Positions 39,025-48,134 of a DNA stretch of 64,000 nt are shown in pieces. Source of the stretch: Candidatus Zymogenaceae bacterium. GTDB lineage: Bacteria > Desulfobacterota > Zymogenia > Zymogenales > Zymogenaceae. The first letter of the stretch is position 1. The number at the start of each line of letters is the position of its first letter. The notes beneath the pieces were generated by a model that made no database searches, was not told where the DNA came from, and saw only the letters and a list, made by a program, of their open reading frames with translations. The stretch lies in assembly GCA_016933535.1 (NCBI GenBank), contig JAFGAS010000086.1, positions 1 through 64,000 on the forward strand, given 5' to 3'. Both the position numbers and the translations under genes were made by a program.

Positions 39025-39384
39025 TTATACCTCCGGCCAGATGACCGCCGTTATCACGTCGATACGCATGACATCCTCCTGGGTTCCCTTGACCTTAATC
39101 TCGCCCCTCAGGTACTTCTGGGTGGGGTTGATATCGCCCCAGAACATGTCACACATCGTCTCACTGTCGGTTTCCACTATGATATCGGGTGTTCCAACAG
39201 TACCCTTATCGTTTTTTACAATCTCTCCCTCCACCACCTTCATCGTAAAGGAATCATCCATGTCAATGGCCTTGAAGTGGAGTATTTTCGTCCAGTCTCG
39301 CTGCATTTTGCGCAGCCGCTTATTGTTGTTACATTGTTCGGTGAAATCGGCCAGGGCCTCCCATATCTCGTCGCCGGTCGCCAT
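39025..39384 (-). CDS. SCP2 sterol-binding domain protein
   Basis: 119 aa; IIVETDSETMCDMFWGDINPTQKYLRGEIKVKGTQEDVMRI pattern. Confidence 0.8.
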   Translation of the reverse strand: MATGDEIWEALADFTEQCNNNKRLRKMQRDWTKILHFKAIDMDDSFTMKVVEGEIVKNDKGTVGTPDIIVETDSETMCDMFWGDINPTQKYLRGEIKVKGTQEDVMRIDVITAVIWPEV

Positions 39385-39403
39385 AAGAAAAACCTCCTCT
39401 TAA

Positions 39404-40684
39404 TTAGTACTTTTCGATTCCGCCCTGTTTCATAATTTCAGACATCGATTTGTCGAGGGCATCGACGACAAAATCGACTTCATCTTCCTGTATTACAAGC
39501 GAGGGCATCAGCCGCATTACCGAAGGCTCATTGCCGGTATAGATGGCCATGACGCCGTTTTGTGCAAGTTGATAGCTCATCCGGGGACCGATACTGTCAT
39601 TGGTATATTGGAGCCCCATCATGAGGCCTTTGCGCCTCACCTCCATAAGGAGTTCGGGATATCTCGTGAGAAGCTCATCGAACCCCTTCTGGAAGCGTTC
39701 TCCCATCTTTGCGGCGTGTTCGGGTAGCTTATTCTTGACAATAAAATCTATGACCGCAAGCCCCACCATACATCCGATGTCTGATCCGCCGAAGGTTGAA
39801 AGGTGGGTGAAGGCATGTGTCATCACAAAGTCACCCAGTTCCTCACGATAGACGGTTGCGGAAATGGGGTAAAGCGCCCCACCCAACGATTTGGCAATGG
39901 TTAAAATGTCCGGGACGACCCCGGAATAATCGCAGCAGAACATCTTGCCCGTACGCCCGAATCCGGTCTGTATCTCGTCAAAGATAAGCAGCACCTCATG
40001 ATCGTCGCAAAGTTTCCTCAATCCCTTCACATAGTCGTCCGTCGCAAGGTGAATACCCCCCTCTCCCTGGACAAGCTCGATGATGATGGCGGCGGTGTCT
40101 TCGGTGACCGCCTCTTCCATTGCCGCCAGGTTGTTGTAGGGGACGTGTTTATAACCGGGTACCATCGAACCGAAGGGCTTGCGGTATTCATCACGGCCGA
40201 TGGCCGCCAGCGAAAATCCCGTGTGTCCGTGATAGGCCTTTAGTGTCGAGATTACATCGTTCTTCATGGTATAGCCCCGGGCGAGCTTAATGGCAAAATC
40301 ATTTGCCTCTCCCCCACCCGACCCGTACATGACGTATTGTAGGTCACCCGGGGTTATTTCGGCAAGTCGCTTAGCCAGGTCGGCCTTGGGCTTGCTGCAG
40401 AGCAGGAAGACGCCGAGATCATATTCATCCAGGGCCTTTTTCAGGGCATCGATGATCTCGGGATTCCGCCTGCCGACGTTAAACGATCCCGCCGAGGTAA
40501 TACAGTCGATATATTTCTTCCCGGTGATGTCCCAGACCGCCGCTCCCTCCCGTTTTCCCTCGATGATATCCAATCCTGCGTTCTTCAGTACCCGCGCCTT
40601 CTGGGGATTAACATACCGGGAAAAATCGTCCAGCGCTTGTTTTTTAATCTCATCCCGTTGACCCTTGGTGAGTTGGGCGGCCAT
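39404..40684 (-). CDS. Class III (PLP) aminotransferase family protein, paralogue 2
   Basis: LLIFDEIQTGFGRTGKMFCCDYSGVVPDILTIAKSLGGALYPIS; closely related to 37731..39023. Confidence 0.93.
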   Translation of the reverse strand: MAAQLTKGQRDEIKKQALDDFSRYVNPQKARVLKNAGLDIIEGKREGAAVWDITGKKYIDCITSAGSFNVGRRNPEIIDALKKALDEYDLGVFLLCSKPKADLAKRLAEITPGDLQYVMYGSGGGEANDFAIKLARGYTMKNDVISTLKAYHGHTGFSLAAIGRDEYRKPFGSMVPGYKHVPYNNLAAMEEAVTEDTAAIIIELVQGEGGIHLATDDYVKGLRKLCDDHEVLLIFDEIQTGFGRTGKMFCCDYSGVVPDILTIAKSLGGALYPISATVYREELGDFVMTHAFTHLSTFGGSDIGCMVGLAVIDFIVKNKLPEHAAKMGERFQKGFDELLTRYPELLMEVRRKGLMMGLQYTNDSIGPRMSYQLAQNGVMAIYTGNEPSVMRLMPSLVIQEDEVDFVVDALDKSMSEIMKQGGIEKY

Positions 40685-40816
40685 AATCGTCTCCTCGTAC
40701 TATTCATTACATATTGTATCTCTTTATTTCGTACTAATGACTATTCCATCAATCCGCTAATAACCCGTTCTATTGCCTTGTTCGCTTTGTTTATCCTTTC
40801 GTATCTAAACGCCGCT

Positions 40817-41461
40817 TTACTCCCGGGTCTTTGCCATAATCCCGCCAAGTAATATCTTCAACTGAGTCTGTACAACCTTTTCGAGATCCAGGTTGAAATT
40901 CTTGAGATACCCCATCATATCGAGGATGAGAACCCCTTCCAATCCCGCCCAAAGGTTGAAACTGGCCTGCGCGCTGTCAATATCCGACGAAAATTCTCCG
41001 CCGGCGATTCCTTCCACCATGACTTCCTCGATGATCCTTACGGCCTGTGCCGTCAAATCCTTGAGCCGTTCCCTCAGATGTTCCGACTGGCCCCGTTTGG
41101 TAAATCCGAGGTCATGGAACGTGAGCATCTCGAAATATTCGGTATAGTCGGTATAGAATGTAACGTATTGGCGTGCTATGGCTCGTATGCGATCTCTTGG
41201 CGTACCCTCCGTTATGGCCTCCTTCTTTATGAGACCGATAACGACCATGAAGGCCTCTTCACAAACCCTCTCGTAAATGTCGTCTTTCCCGGAAAAATAG
41301 ACGTAGATAGCCCCCGTGGAAAGCTCCGCCTCCAGAGCGATATCACGCATCGTAGCACCGAGGTACCCCTTTTCCACGAAGAGCTTTCGTGCCGCATCCA
41401 AGATACGTTCGATCCGCTCCTGTCTTTCCGTTTCAATCCGTTGCGCGACGACGTTTTCCAT
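40817..41461 (-). CDS. TetR/AcrR family transcriptional regulator
   Basis: N-terminal HTH RILDAARKLFVEKGYLGATMRDIALEAELSTGAIYVYFSGKDDIYERV. Confidence 0.95.
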   Translation of the reverse strand: MENVVAQRIETERQERIERILDAARKLFVEKGYLGATMRDIALEAELSTGAIYVYFSGKDDIYERVCEEAFMVVIGLIKKEAITEGTPRDRIRAIARQYVTFYTDYTEYFEMLTFHDLGFTKRGQSEHLRERLKDLTAQAVRIIEEVMVEGIAGGEFSSDIDSAQASFNLWAGLEGVLILDMMGYLKNFNLDLEKVVQTQLKILLGGIMAKTRE

Positions 41462-41601
41462 ATCAGAATATTCTACGATAGTCTTTAAAAGGCCGACTAG
41501 TGAACGATGTTATGCTACAAAACAATGTTTTATATGTCAAGGGAATTTTATCCCTTACCCCCGTTTCTTTTCCTCCCTCAAATCTTCTGGTCTCTGCATA
41601 T

Positions 41602-41633
41602 AAAAAAACCCCCCATTATGGGAGGTATTTTTC
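41602..41633 (-). terminator. Probable intrinsic terminator downstream of the MoaD-like gene
   Basis: AAAAAACCCCCCATTATGGGAGGTATTTTT hairpin with flanking A/T runs. Confidence 0.6.
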
Positions 41634-41717
41634 TCGTCAGGCTCGCCGGGGCATCTGCCGCCGTGTATGTCTTATATGTGTTAGATACCTCAAGTAAACG
41701 TTGAGGTGACATTTCAA

Positions 41718-41957
41718 TCATCCACCGATAATGGGCGGGAGGATCGTTACGGTATCTCCCTCTACGAGGACCTGGTCTCGCACGGCGTGTCTTGATCCGA
41801 CAAAGAGTAAAAACTCCTGATCATTCGGCAACTCGAGGGCCCTTATTACTTCTCCGAGAACTGCGCCTTTGGCGAGAGTGAGAGCAAACGGTCTCTTGAA
41901 GTCTCTCCCGGGTGCATACGTTCTCAGCACATAGTGAAGTTTTACCAATATCTCCAT
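41718..41957 (-). CDS. MoaD/ThiS family sulfur-carrier protein
   Basis: 79 aa, ends DTVTILPPIIGG. Confidence 0.85.
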   Translation of the reverse strand: MEILVKLHYVLRTYAPGRDFKRPFALTLAKGAVLGEVIRALELPNDQEFLLFVGSRHAVRDQVLVEGDTVTILPPIIGG

Positions 41958-42062
41958 AGATACCGATCATCTTTATATAAAGGATGACTTTCTTACTATA
42001 CAGAATTCGCCTGATAAATGCCACACAAAACTTTCGCCGCGGACAACAAAGAGTCGGGACAT

Positions 42063-42680
42063 TTATTCCTCGAATATAATTGACGTATCTCCCTTCCCCT
42101 CTCTGATTACCGTCGGGCTATCCCCGGACAGATCGATGATGGTGGAGTGATGTGCAATAATCCTTCCTCCATCGATAACCATATCTACGAGTCCGCGGAG
42201 CCTTTCGCCAATCTCTTCGGCATCGTTGAACAACTCGTTTTCGGTATTCTTTACGCTTGTGGTAATAATCGGGTTGCCAAGGAGTTGAACCATCATAAGA
42301 CAAATATTGTTGTTCGGGATCCTGATCCCGACCGTCTTCCTTCGGGTGAGCATGACCTTCGGGACCTTTCGGGAAGCCTCTAGGACAAATGTATACGGTC
42401 CCGGCACTAGTCGCTTCATGATATTAAAGGCCTGGTTGCTCACCTGAGCGTATGTGCTGATATCCGTAAGATTGGGGCAAAGAAAACTGAGGGGCTTATT
42501 CGGGTCTTTCCCTTTAATCTTGTAGAGTCGATCTATGGCACTCTTCTGAAAGATATCACACCCAATACCGTATATGGTATCGGTCGGATACGCAATAACT
42601 TCACCCCGCCGAAGCCTTTCGACAACGAGTCGAATAAGCCGCTGTTCGGGGTTGACAGGATTGATTTTTTGAATCTGCAT
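42063..42680 (-). CDS. L-threonylcarbamoyladenylate synthase (Sua5/YciO/YrdC family)
   Basis: GEVIAYPTDTIYGIGCDIFQKSAIDRLYKIKGKDPNKPLSFLC; start taken at MQIQKINP, ORF-track start 42698. Confidence 0.92.
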   Translation of the reverse strand: MQIQKINPVNPEQRLIRLVVERLRRGEVIAYPTDTIYGIGCDIFQKSAIDRLYKIKGKDPNKPLSFLCPNLTDISTYAQVSNQAFNIMKRLVPGPYTFVLEASRKVPKVMLTRRKTVGIRIPNNNICLMMVQLLGNPIITTSVKNTENELFNDAEEIGERLRGLVDMVIDGGRIIAHHSTIIDLSGDSPTVIREGKGDTSIIFEE

Positions 42681-42792
42681 GTTACCCTCTCTTTCCAAGC
42701 CTCATTTCTCATCTATCATACCGCTACATAAATGTCAACACGGATGTAAAAGCTCATTTCGAGCCCATAAACCCGTCACCTCCGTTATCTCC

Positions 42793-42822
42793 TTGACACA
42801 TGTAGGGATAATCACTTATAAT
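42793..42822 (+). promoter_or_regulatory. Putative sigma70 promoter TTGACA-N18-TATAAT
   Basis: Consensus -35 (42793-42798) and -10 (42817-42822). Confidence 0.7.
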
Positions 42823-42846
42823 TTTAGAATATATGGTACAAAAGCT

Positions 42847-43515
42847 ATGAGCCTGATCGAAACCCATTGTCCGAAATGTAAGAAAAAGATATTCCTCGAT
42901 CTTGAAGAGGTTGTATCCGACAGCGCCGTTCGTCCGATAAGGTGCTCCCAATGCGGAAACGAGTTTATGTTCGGATTCGACTCCGAAGCCTACCCGGTCT
43001 CGGAAAATTCCGTGCCCGATACTGTTGCTGAAACTAAGGACCAACCCCAACCCAAAGAACAGGGATCATCGGACACGGTTGTCCCGAAAACAAGGCTCGT
43101 AAAAAGACTCGTTATGAGACGGGTCCCCAAAGCACGGCCGAAGGCCGATAAACGGATCCTCATTATCGAGGATTCGGCTTTGACCAGGCAGCAGGTAGTC
43201 GATCTATTTTCCGATGATGTCCAGAACATCGTCGCTCTTGAGAACGCCGAGGAAGGCCTCAAGGAACTCCGCCAAAGAAAACCGGATCTCCTTATCGTTG
43301 ATCTGGTGCTCCCTCAGATGTCGGGAGCCGAGCTTATCACCATTGCACTAAAATATATACCGACGAAAAGTATCATCATCTTCACCGCAGCCCATACGAC
43401 GAACCTGGACATTTTCGACGAAGGCATGGAAGGTATAACTCTCGTATTCAAAGGGGGAGCCGACTCCTTTGAAGAACTCAGCGAAAAGGGAATGCGGATC
43501 CTTGGCTTGGAATGA
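42847..43515 (+). CDS. Single-domain response regulator with N-terminal zinc-ribbon (MJ0042-like)
   Basis: CPKCKKKIFLDLEE...CSQCGNEFMFGF, then receiver domain IIEDSALTRQ...LLIVDLVLPQMSG...IIFTAA...VFKGG; start at 42847 based on the promoter position. Confidence 0.88.
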   Translation: MSLIETHCPKCKKKIFLDLEEVVSDSAVRPIRCSQCGNEFMFGFDSEAYPVSENSVPDTVAETKDQPQPKEQGSSDTVVPKTRLVKRLVMRRVPKARPKADKRILIIEDSALTRQQVVDLFSDDVQNIVALENAEEGLKELRQRKPDLLIVDLVLPQMSGAELITIALKYIPTKSIIIFTAAHTTNLDIFDEGMEGITLVFKGGADSFEELSEKGMRILGLE

Positions 43516-43545
43516 GGGGTACCCCCCCGATACCCCATAGATAAG

Positions 43546-43574
43546 AAAACCCGGAACAGAGTCCGGGTTTTTTC
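43546..43574 (+). terminator. Intrinsic terminator downstream of the response regulator
   Basis: AAAACCCGGAACAGAGTCCGGGTTTTTT. Confidence 0.85.
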
Positions 43575-43588
43575 GAATACGCTTTTTT

Positions 43589-43900
43589 TTACTTGGATGA
43601 TTTTTTCCTTTTGAGGACCGCTCCTACCCCCCATCCGAGCCCGAAGAGCACCAGAGTTCCTAAAATACCCGCGATCATGCCGGAAATCGGCCTTTCTCCC
43701 AGAAACGGAATGCTATAGTCGGGCATGATCGAATGCCCCCAGACCATTACCTCTCCCAGGTGGAGGAAGCCGAGTAATTCGGCTGCCTTCTCCAGGCCGT
43801 CGGGGCTTGACGAGGCGAAGGGAGACAGTAAGAACGCAATAACAAGACAGATGAAAAGGGAAATGACGATAAACCGCGTATTATTCTTCTTTTTATCCAT
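43589..43900 (-). CDS. PDGLE-domain protein (CbiN-like accessory of an ECF Ni/Co transporter)
   Basis: Contains SSPDGLEKAAELLGF, two TM segments; likely start MDKKKN at 43900. Confidence 0.82.
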   Translation of the reverse strand: MDKKKNNTRFIVISLFICLVIAFLLSPFASSSPDGLEKAAELLGFLHLGEVMVWGHSIMPDYSIPFLGERPISGMIAGILGTLVLFGLGWGVGAVLKRKKSSK

Positions 43901-44576
43901 GTGCCGCCACCTCCTCTCCGACAAGTGCGCCGTTTGACTCGGACCACGCGTATACCAGGTCGGGCCTGGCATTGAGCATGTACGAAAGGACGGCCGTTGT
44001 TACTACCGCATCCCCCAGCCCGATAAGGACATGAAAACCGGTCATAACGGGAATGGCGATCTTAAACGGGATGGTGCCCGATACCCCGAGCTCCACGCTG
44101 CAGACAAACGCGGCAAGCACTACCGCCAGCCATGAGACCCCGAAGGTCGCCGCCAGGAAAGAGCCCTTACCCCGGGGAAGTATCTTCACGATCAGCAAGA
44201 AGATCGCGTAAGACATAATTCCTCCCACGATTCCCATGTTAAGGATATTGGCCCCGAGGGCGGTAATCCCGCCGTCCGCAAAGAGGAGGCATTGCATGAC
44301 CAGGACCAGGGACATAATCCAGAAACCCACCGAAGGCCCTAACAGGAGACAGGCCAGCATCGCCCCCAGAAAATGGCCGCTCGTCCCTCCTCCAATGGGA
44401 AAATTGATCATCTGCGCGGCGAAGATGAAGGCGGCCGATATTCCCGCCAGGGGGACAAAACGATCGGCGAATCTCCGTTTGGCCTGCACGATCGTCGCGG
44501 CACCGACGGCGGCCGACACCCCGTATGTCGTTGCCGCCACCGGCAAAGAAAGAAAACCGTCAGGTATGTGCATCAT
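43893..44576 (-). CDS. CbiM/NikM-type energy-coupling factor substrate-specific membrane protein
   Basis: MMHIPDGFLSLPVAATTYG; MINFPIGGGTSGHFLGAMLACLLLGP. Confidence 0.95.
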   Translation of the reverse strand: MMHIPDGFLSLPVAATTYGVSAAVGAATIVQAKRRFADRFVPLAGISAAFIFAAQMINFPIGGGTSGHFLGAMLACLLLGPSVGFWIMSLVLVMQCLLFADGGITALGANILNMGIVGGIMSYAIFLLIVKILPRGKGSFLAATFGVSWLAVVLAAFVCSVELGVSGTIPFKIAIPVMTGFHVLIGLGDAVVTTAVLSYMLNARPDLVYAWSESNGALVGEEVAAHG

Positions 44577-44584
44577 TACCCTCC

Positions 44585-45010
44585 TTAGTGTATATTTTTC
44601 CCGGTAGTCGTAAGTATCATCTTCCCGTGCCGTACGCCGCGCGTACTGATGAGCTTATTTCCCAGATCTTGAATTGAGCCCATGGGTCCCCTGAGAACCA
44701 GTATTTCGAGGCAGTTATGACGATCCAGATGAATATGAAGCGCGGAATGGACAACCCCGTGTCGTTCGTGTTGCAGTTCCGTAAGTTTGCCTGGAAGGTC
44801 CGATTCATGATGGTCGTAGACAATGGATACTACGGCCATTCGTTCCTCGTTGGGATCGACGGCTTCCCACTCCTGCCTTACCAGGGCATCCCTGATCAGA
44901 TCACGGATACCCTCCGAACGATTCTCATACCCTTTCTGGGAAAGGTATGAATCGAATTGAGTGAGGAGCTCCCGATCAAGTGAAACGCCAAATCGTATCA
45001 GATTGCTCAT
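44585..45010 (-). CDS. nikR: Nickel-responsive regulator NikR
   Basis: RFGVSLDRELLTQFDSYLSQKGYENRSEGIRDLIRDALV; YDHHESDLPGKL; ALHIHLDRHNCLEILVLRG metal site. Confidence 0.95.
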   Translation of the reverse strand: MSNLIRFGVSLDRELLTQFDSYLSQKGYENRSEGIRDLIRDALVRQEWEAVDPNEERMAVVSIVYDHHESDLPGKLTELQHERHGVVHSALHIHLDRHNCLEILVLRGPMGSIQDLGNKLISTRGVRHGKMILTTTGKNIH

Positions 45011-45153
45011 GGCCTCTCCGATCGTGTTATTAATTATATAATCGTGCTACTATTGTACTTATGCAAAGATTTTTGTCAAGAAGAAAAGCATCGTTCAAAT
45101 TTCATTGTGTTATATCCCTTTTTCATCTACAATCAATACGCACAAGTAAGACT

Positions 45154-46119
45154 ATGGAAGAACTCCTTCATATAGAGGACCTCAGGACTTATTTCTTCAC
45201 CGGCCAGGGCGCCGTCAAGGCGGTCGACGGTGTCGATCTTTTCGTCAACACCTCCCAGACGATTGGCCTGGTCGGAGAGAGCGGGTGCGGCAAGAGCATG
45301 ACGGCCCTTTCGATACTCGGACTGGTCCCCTCCCCCCCGGGCAAGATCGTATCCGGGAAGATTCTCTTCGAAGGCAGAGATCTCCTTTCCCTTGACAAAA
45401 CCGAGATCCTCGGAATTCGGGGCAATCGTATCTCTATGGTATTCCAGGAACCGATGACTTCCCTCAACCCGGTTTTTACCGTTGGAGAGCAGGTTGCCGA
45501 AGTCTACCGTTACCACACCGACCTCTCAAAACGGGAGAGCCGCCGGCGGGCCGTCGATATCCTCAACCAGGTGGGGATCCCGTCTCCCGAACGGAGGTTC
45601 CATGATTATCCCCACCAGCTATCCGGGGGTATGCGGCAACGCGTCATGATCGCCATGGCTCTCTCCCTGTCTCCAAGGCTCCTGATCGCCGACGAACCGA
45701 CAACGGCCCTGGATGTTACGATTCAGGCCCAGATACTGGAACTGATCGATTCCTTGAGGAAAGAACATTCCATGTCGATGATCCTTATTACGCATGATCT
45801 CGGTGTCGTTTCCGAGGTGGCCGAAAGGCTCTTTGTCATGTATGCCGGGACCATCGTGGAGGCCAGCCCCGTAAAAGAAATATTTGATACCCCCTTACAT
45901 CCCTACACCCAGGGGCTTCTCAGGGCGCTGCCCGCCTACGAATCCGGGGGAAAAACCCTCTATACGATACCGGGAAGCGTCCCGAGACTCTCGGAGATCC
46001 CGGCCGGGTGCAGGTTTTCACCCCGCTGTCCGCGTGTTATGGAAATCTGCAAACGTGAGGAGCCGCCGATGTTCAATCAAGGCGCCGCCAGCCTCGTGAA
46101 ATGTTGGCTATTCCGGTAG
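45154..46119 (+). CDS. Oligopeptide/dipeptide/nickel ABC transporter ATPase (DppD/OppD/NikD-type)
   Basis: [53 protein letters not shown]; start at internal ATG 45154. Confidence 0.92.
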   Translation: MEELLHIEDLRTYFFTGQGAVKAVDGVDLFVNTSQTIGLVGESGCGKSMTALSILGLVPSPPGKIVSGKILFEGRDLLSLDKTEILGIRGNRISMVFQEPMTSLNPVFTVGEQVAEVYRYHTDLSKRESRRRAVDILNQVGIPSPERRFHDYPHQLSGGMRQRVMIAMALSLSPRLLIADEPTTALDVTIQAQILELIDSLRKEHSMSMILITHDLGVVSEVAERLFVMYAGTIVEASPVKEIFDTPLHPYTQGLLRALPAYESGGKTLYTIPGSVPRLSEIPAGCRFSPRCPRVMEICKREEPPMFNQGAASLVKCWLFR

Positions 46120-46125
46120 GACGTC

Positions 46126-47088
46126 ATGGAACCGTTGATACAGCTCACAGCCGTCAAGAAGTATTACCCGGTCAATCGAGGATTCTTAAAACGGAAGGGC
46201 CTTAGCGTTAAGGCGGTCGACGACATCGACCTTGTTATCCGCCGGGGCGAGACCCTCGGTATAGTTGGTGAAAGCGGATGCGGCAAGAGCACTCTTGGAA
46301 GACTGATCCTCAGACTCGAGGAACCAACCCAGGGAAAGGTCTTCTACGAGGGACGGGATATGGCCTCCTTTTCACCGGGCCGTCTACAGCAGCTTCGCGC
46401 CAAGCTCTCGATAATATTCCAAGACCCCTACGCTTCGCTCAATCCGAGGAAAAGCGTCTTTTCGATAATCGGCGAGGGAATGGCGATCCATCGAGTCTGC
46501 AATCGTTCCGAGATGCGAGGGCATATCGTTGATATTCTTGCCCAGGTCGGTATGTCCGAGGATGCCCTTGACCGCTACCCCCATGAATTTTCCGGCGGTC
46601 AGCGCCAGCGCATTGGGATCGCCCGGGCCCTGGCGCTTTCCCCGGAGCTGATTATAGCCGACGAGCCGGTATCGTCTCTGGATGTGTCTATTCAGGCACA
46701 GATCATCAATATCTTGATGTCGCTCAAGGACCGATTCGGGCTTACCTACGTGTTTATCTCCCACGACCTTTCCGTCGTTCGATATATGAGCAATCGCGTA
46801 GGAGTTATGTATCTGGGAAAGATCGTGGAACTTTCCGATAAGGATGAGCTCTATAAACAGCCGCTCCACCCCTACACCGTCGCCCTCCTTTCGGCGGTTC
46901 CGACAATACGAGGAAACGGCCGTAAGCAGCGCGTCATCCTTCGGGGAGACATTCCCAGCCCCATTTTTGTCCCGACCGGTTGCCGGTTTCACACCCGGTG
47001 TCCCGAGGTCCAGGATATCTGTAAAAGTGAAGCGCCGCCCCTCGAAGATAAGGGCGGCGGAAAACTCTGCGCGTGTCATTTCAGGTAA
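46126..47088 (+). CDS. Oligopeptide/dipeptide/nickel ABC transporter ATPase (DppF/OppF/NikE-type)
   Basis: [57 protein letters not shown]. Confidence 0.93.
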   Translation: MEPLIQLTAVKKYYPVNRGFLKRKGLSVKAVDDIDLVIRRGETLGIVGESGCGKSTLGRLILRLEEPTQGKVFYEGRDMASFSPGRLQQLRAKLSIIFQDPYASLNPRKSVFSIIGEGMAIHRVCNRSEMRGHIVDILAQVGMSEDALDRYPHEFSGGQRQRIGIARALALSPELIIADEPVSSLDVSIQAQIINILMSLKDRFGLTYVFISHDLSVVRYMSNRVGVMYLGKIVELSDKDELYKQPLHPYTVALLSAVPTIRGNGRKQRVILRGDIPSPIFVPTGCRFHTRCPEVQDICKSEAPPLEDKGGGKLCACHFR

Positions 47089-47139
47089 GTCTTCACGGTG
47101 CAATCCGTTAACTCGTTACCCCGACCCGGGCGCCTCTCG

Positions 47140-47985
47140 CTATTTCAGAAGGTGCGGGGCAATCCATTTTTCCATGTCTTTATAGACGGTCACTCGATCC
47201 AACTCGTTGAGTATCTCGTGATACATTCCCTGATAGACGGCAAGTTTCTTATCCGTAGAGGCAATCGCGTCATAGAACTGCCTGCTGCCGCCCGGGGAGA
47301 CCACCTCGTCGGCGCCGGCGTGCATGATAAGAAACGGGAGCTTGACCGTTTCGGCCTTCTCGAACGCTTCTTTCATTGCGGACGAACACTCGGTAAAAAA
47401 ACGCGCCGTGATCTTGTTATGAACAAGGTCATCTTCCATATATTTTTTTACGACATCCTTATCGTGCGTAAGATTAACGGGATCGATCTCATTGGTCATG
47501 GAAAATCGCGGCAGGCGTCTGGATAGTATATCTCCGACGTAGGCCATAAACGGTGATACGTCATGTTTCAATTTAAGGGCCGCCGATGAAACAATTACGC
47601 CGTTAATGGAATCCGGGTACTCCTCTATATATCGAACGACAATAAGGCCTCCCAAACCGTGGCCCATCATAAATAATCGTTTGTCGCCTTCCCGCTTGCG
47701 GACTATATTTACAAAGGTCGAGAGGTCATCGAGGTAGTTGGAGAAAAGGTCGATATGTCCCCTCTTTCCGGAGGATTTTCCGTGTCCCCGATGATCAAGC
47801 CCGTAGAAAGCGACCTTTCTGTCAATGAAGTATTCGATGGGAAAGAGATATCTGCCGCTGTGCTCGCCCATACTGTGGACATATATAATGATATTTTTAT
47901 ACGCCTTGGGTTTGAATAATTGAAAAAATATCTTCTCGCCTCCGATCCCTTCGAAACTCCCCTCATCGTGGATATACTGCGACAT
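47140..47985 (-). CDS. Alpha/beta hydrolase (monoacylglycerol lipase-like)
   Basis: VHSMGEHSGRY, LDHRGHGKSSGKRGH, MGHGLGGLIVVRY; start taken at MSQYIHDEG. Confidence 0.87.
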   Translation of the reverse strand: MSQYIHDEGSFEGIGGEKIFFQLFKPKAYKNIIIYVHSMGEHSGRYLFPIEYFIDRKVAFYGLDHRGHGKSSGKRGHIDLFSNYLDDLSTFVNIVRKREGDKRLFMMGHGLGGLIVVRYIEEYPDSINGVIVSSAALKLKHDVSPFMAYVGDILSRRLPRFSMTNEIDPVNLTHDKDVVKKYMEDDLVHNKITARFFTECSSAMKEAFEKAETVKLPFLIMHAGADEVVSPGGSRQFYDAIASTDKKLAVYQGMYHEILNELDRVTVYKDMEKWIAPHLLK

Positions 47986-48134
47986 GAGACCTCCATGACA
48001 CCCCGCAAATATTTCGTTTTTCGGGGGCCCCGCCAAAGACATATGAACTCAAAACCACCATTCTTGATTACCCGGCCCATGTTTTTAAATACAGTCTATT
48101 TTTGCTACAGATCGCCGAATAATGTTTCAACAGG

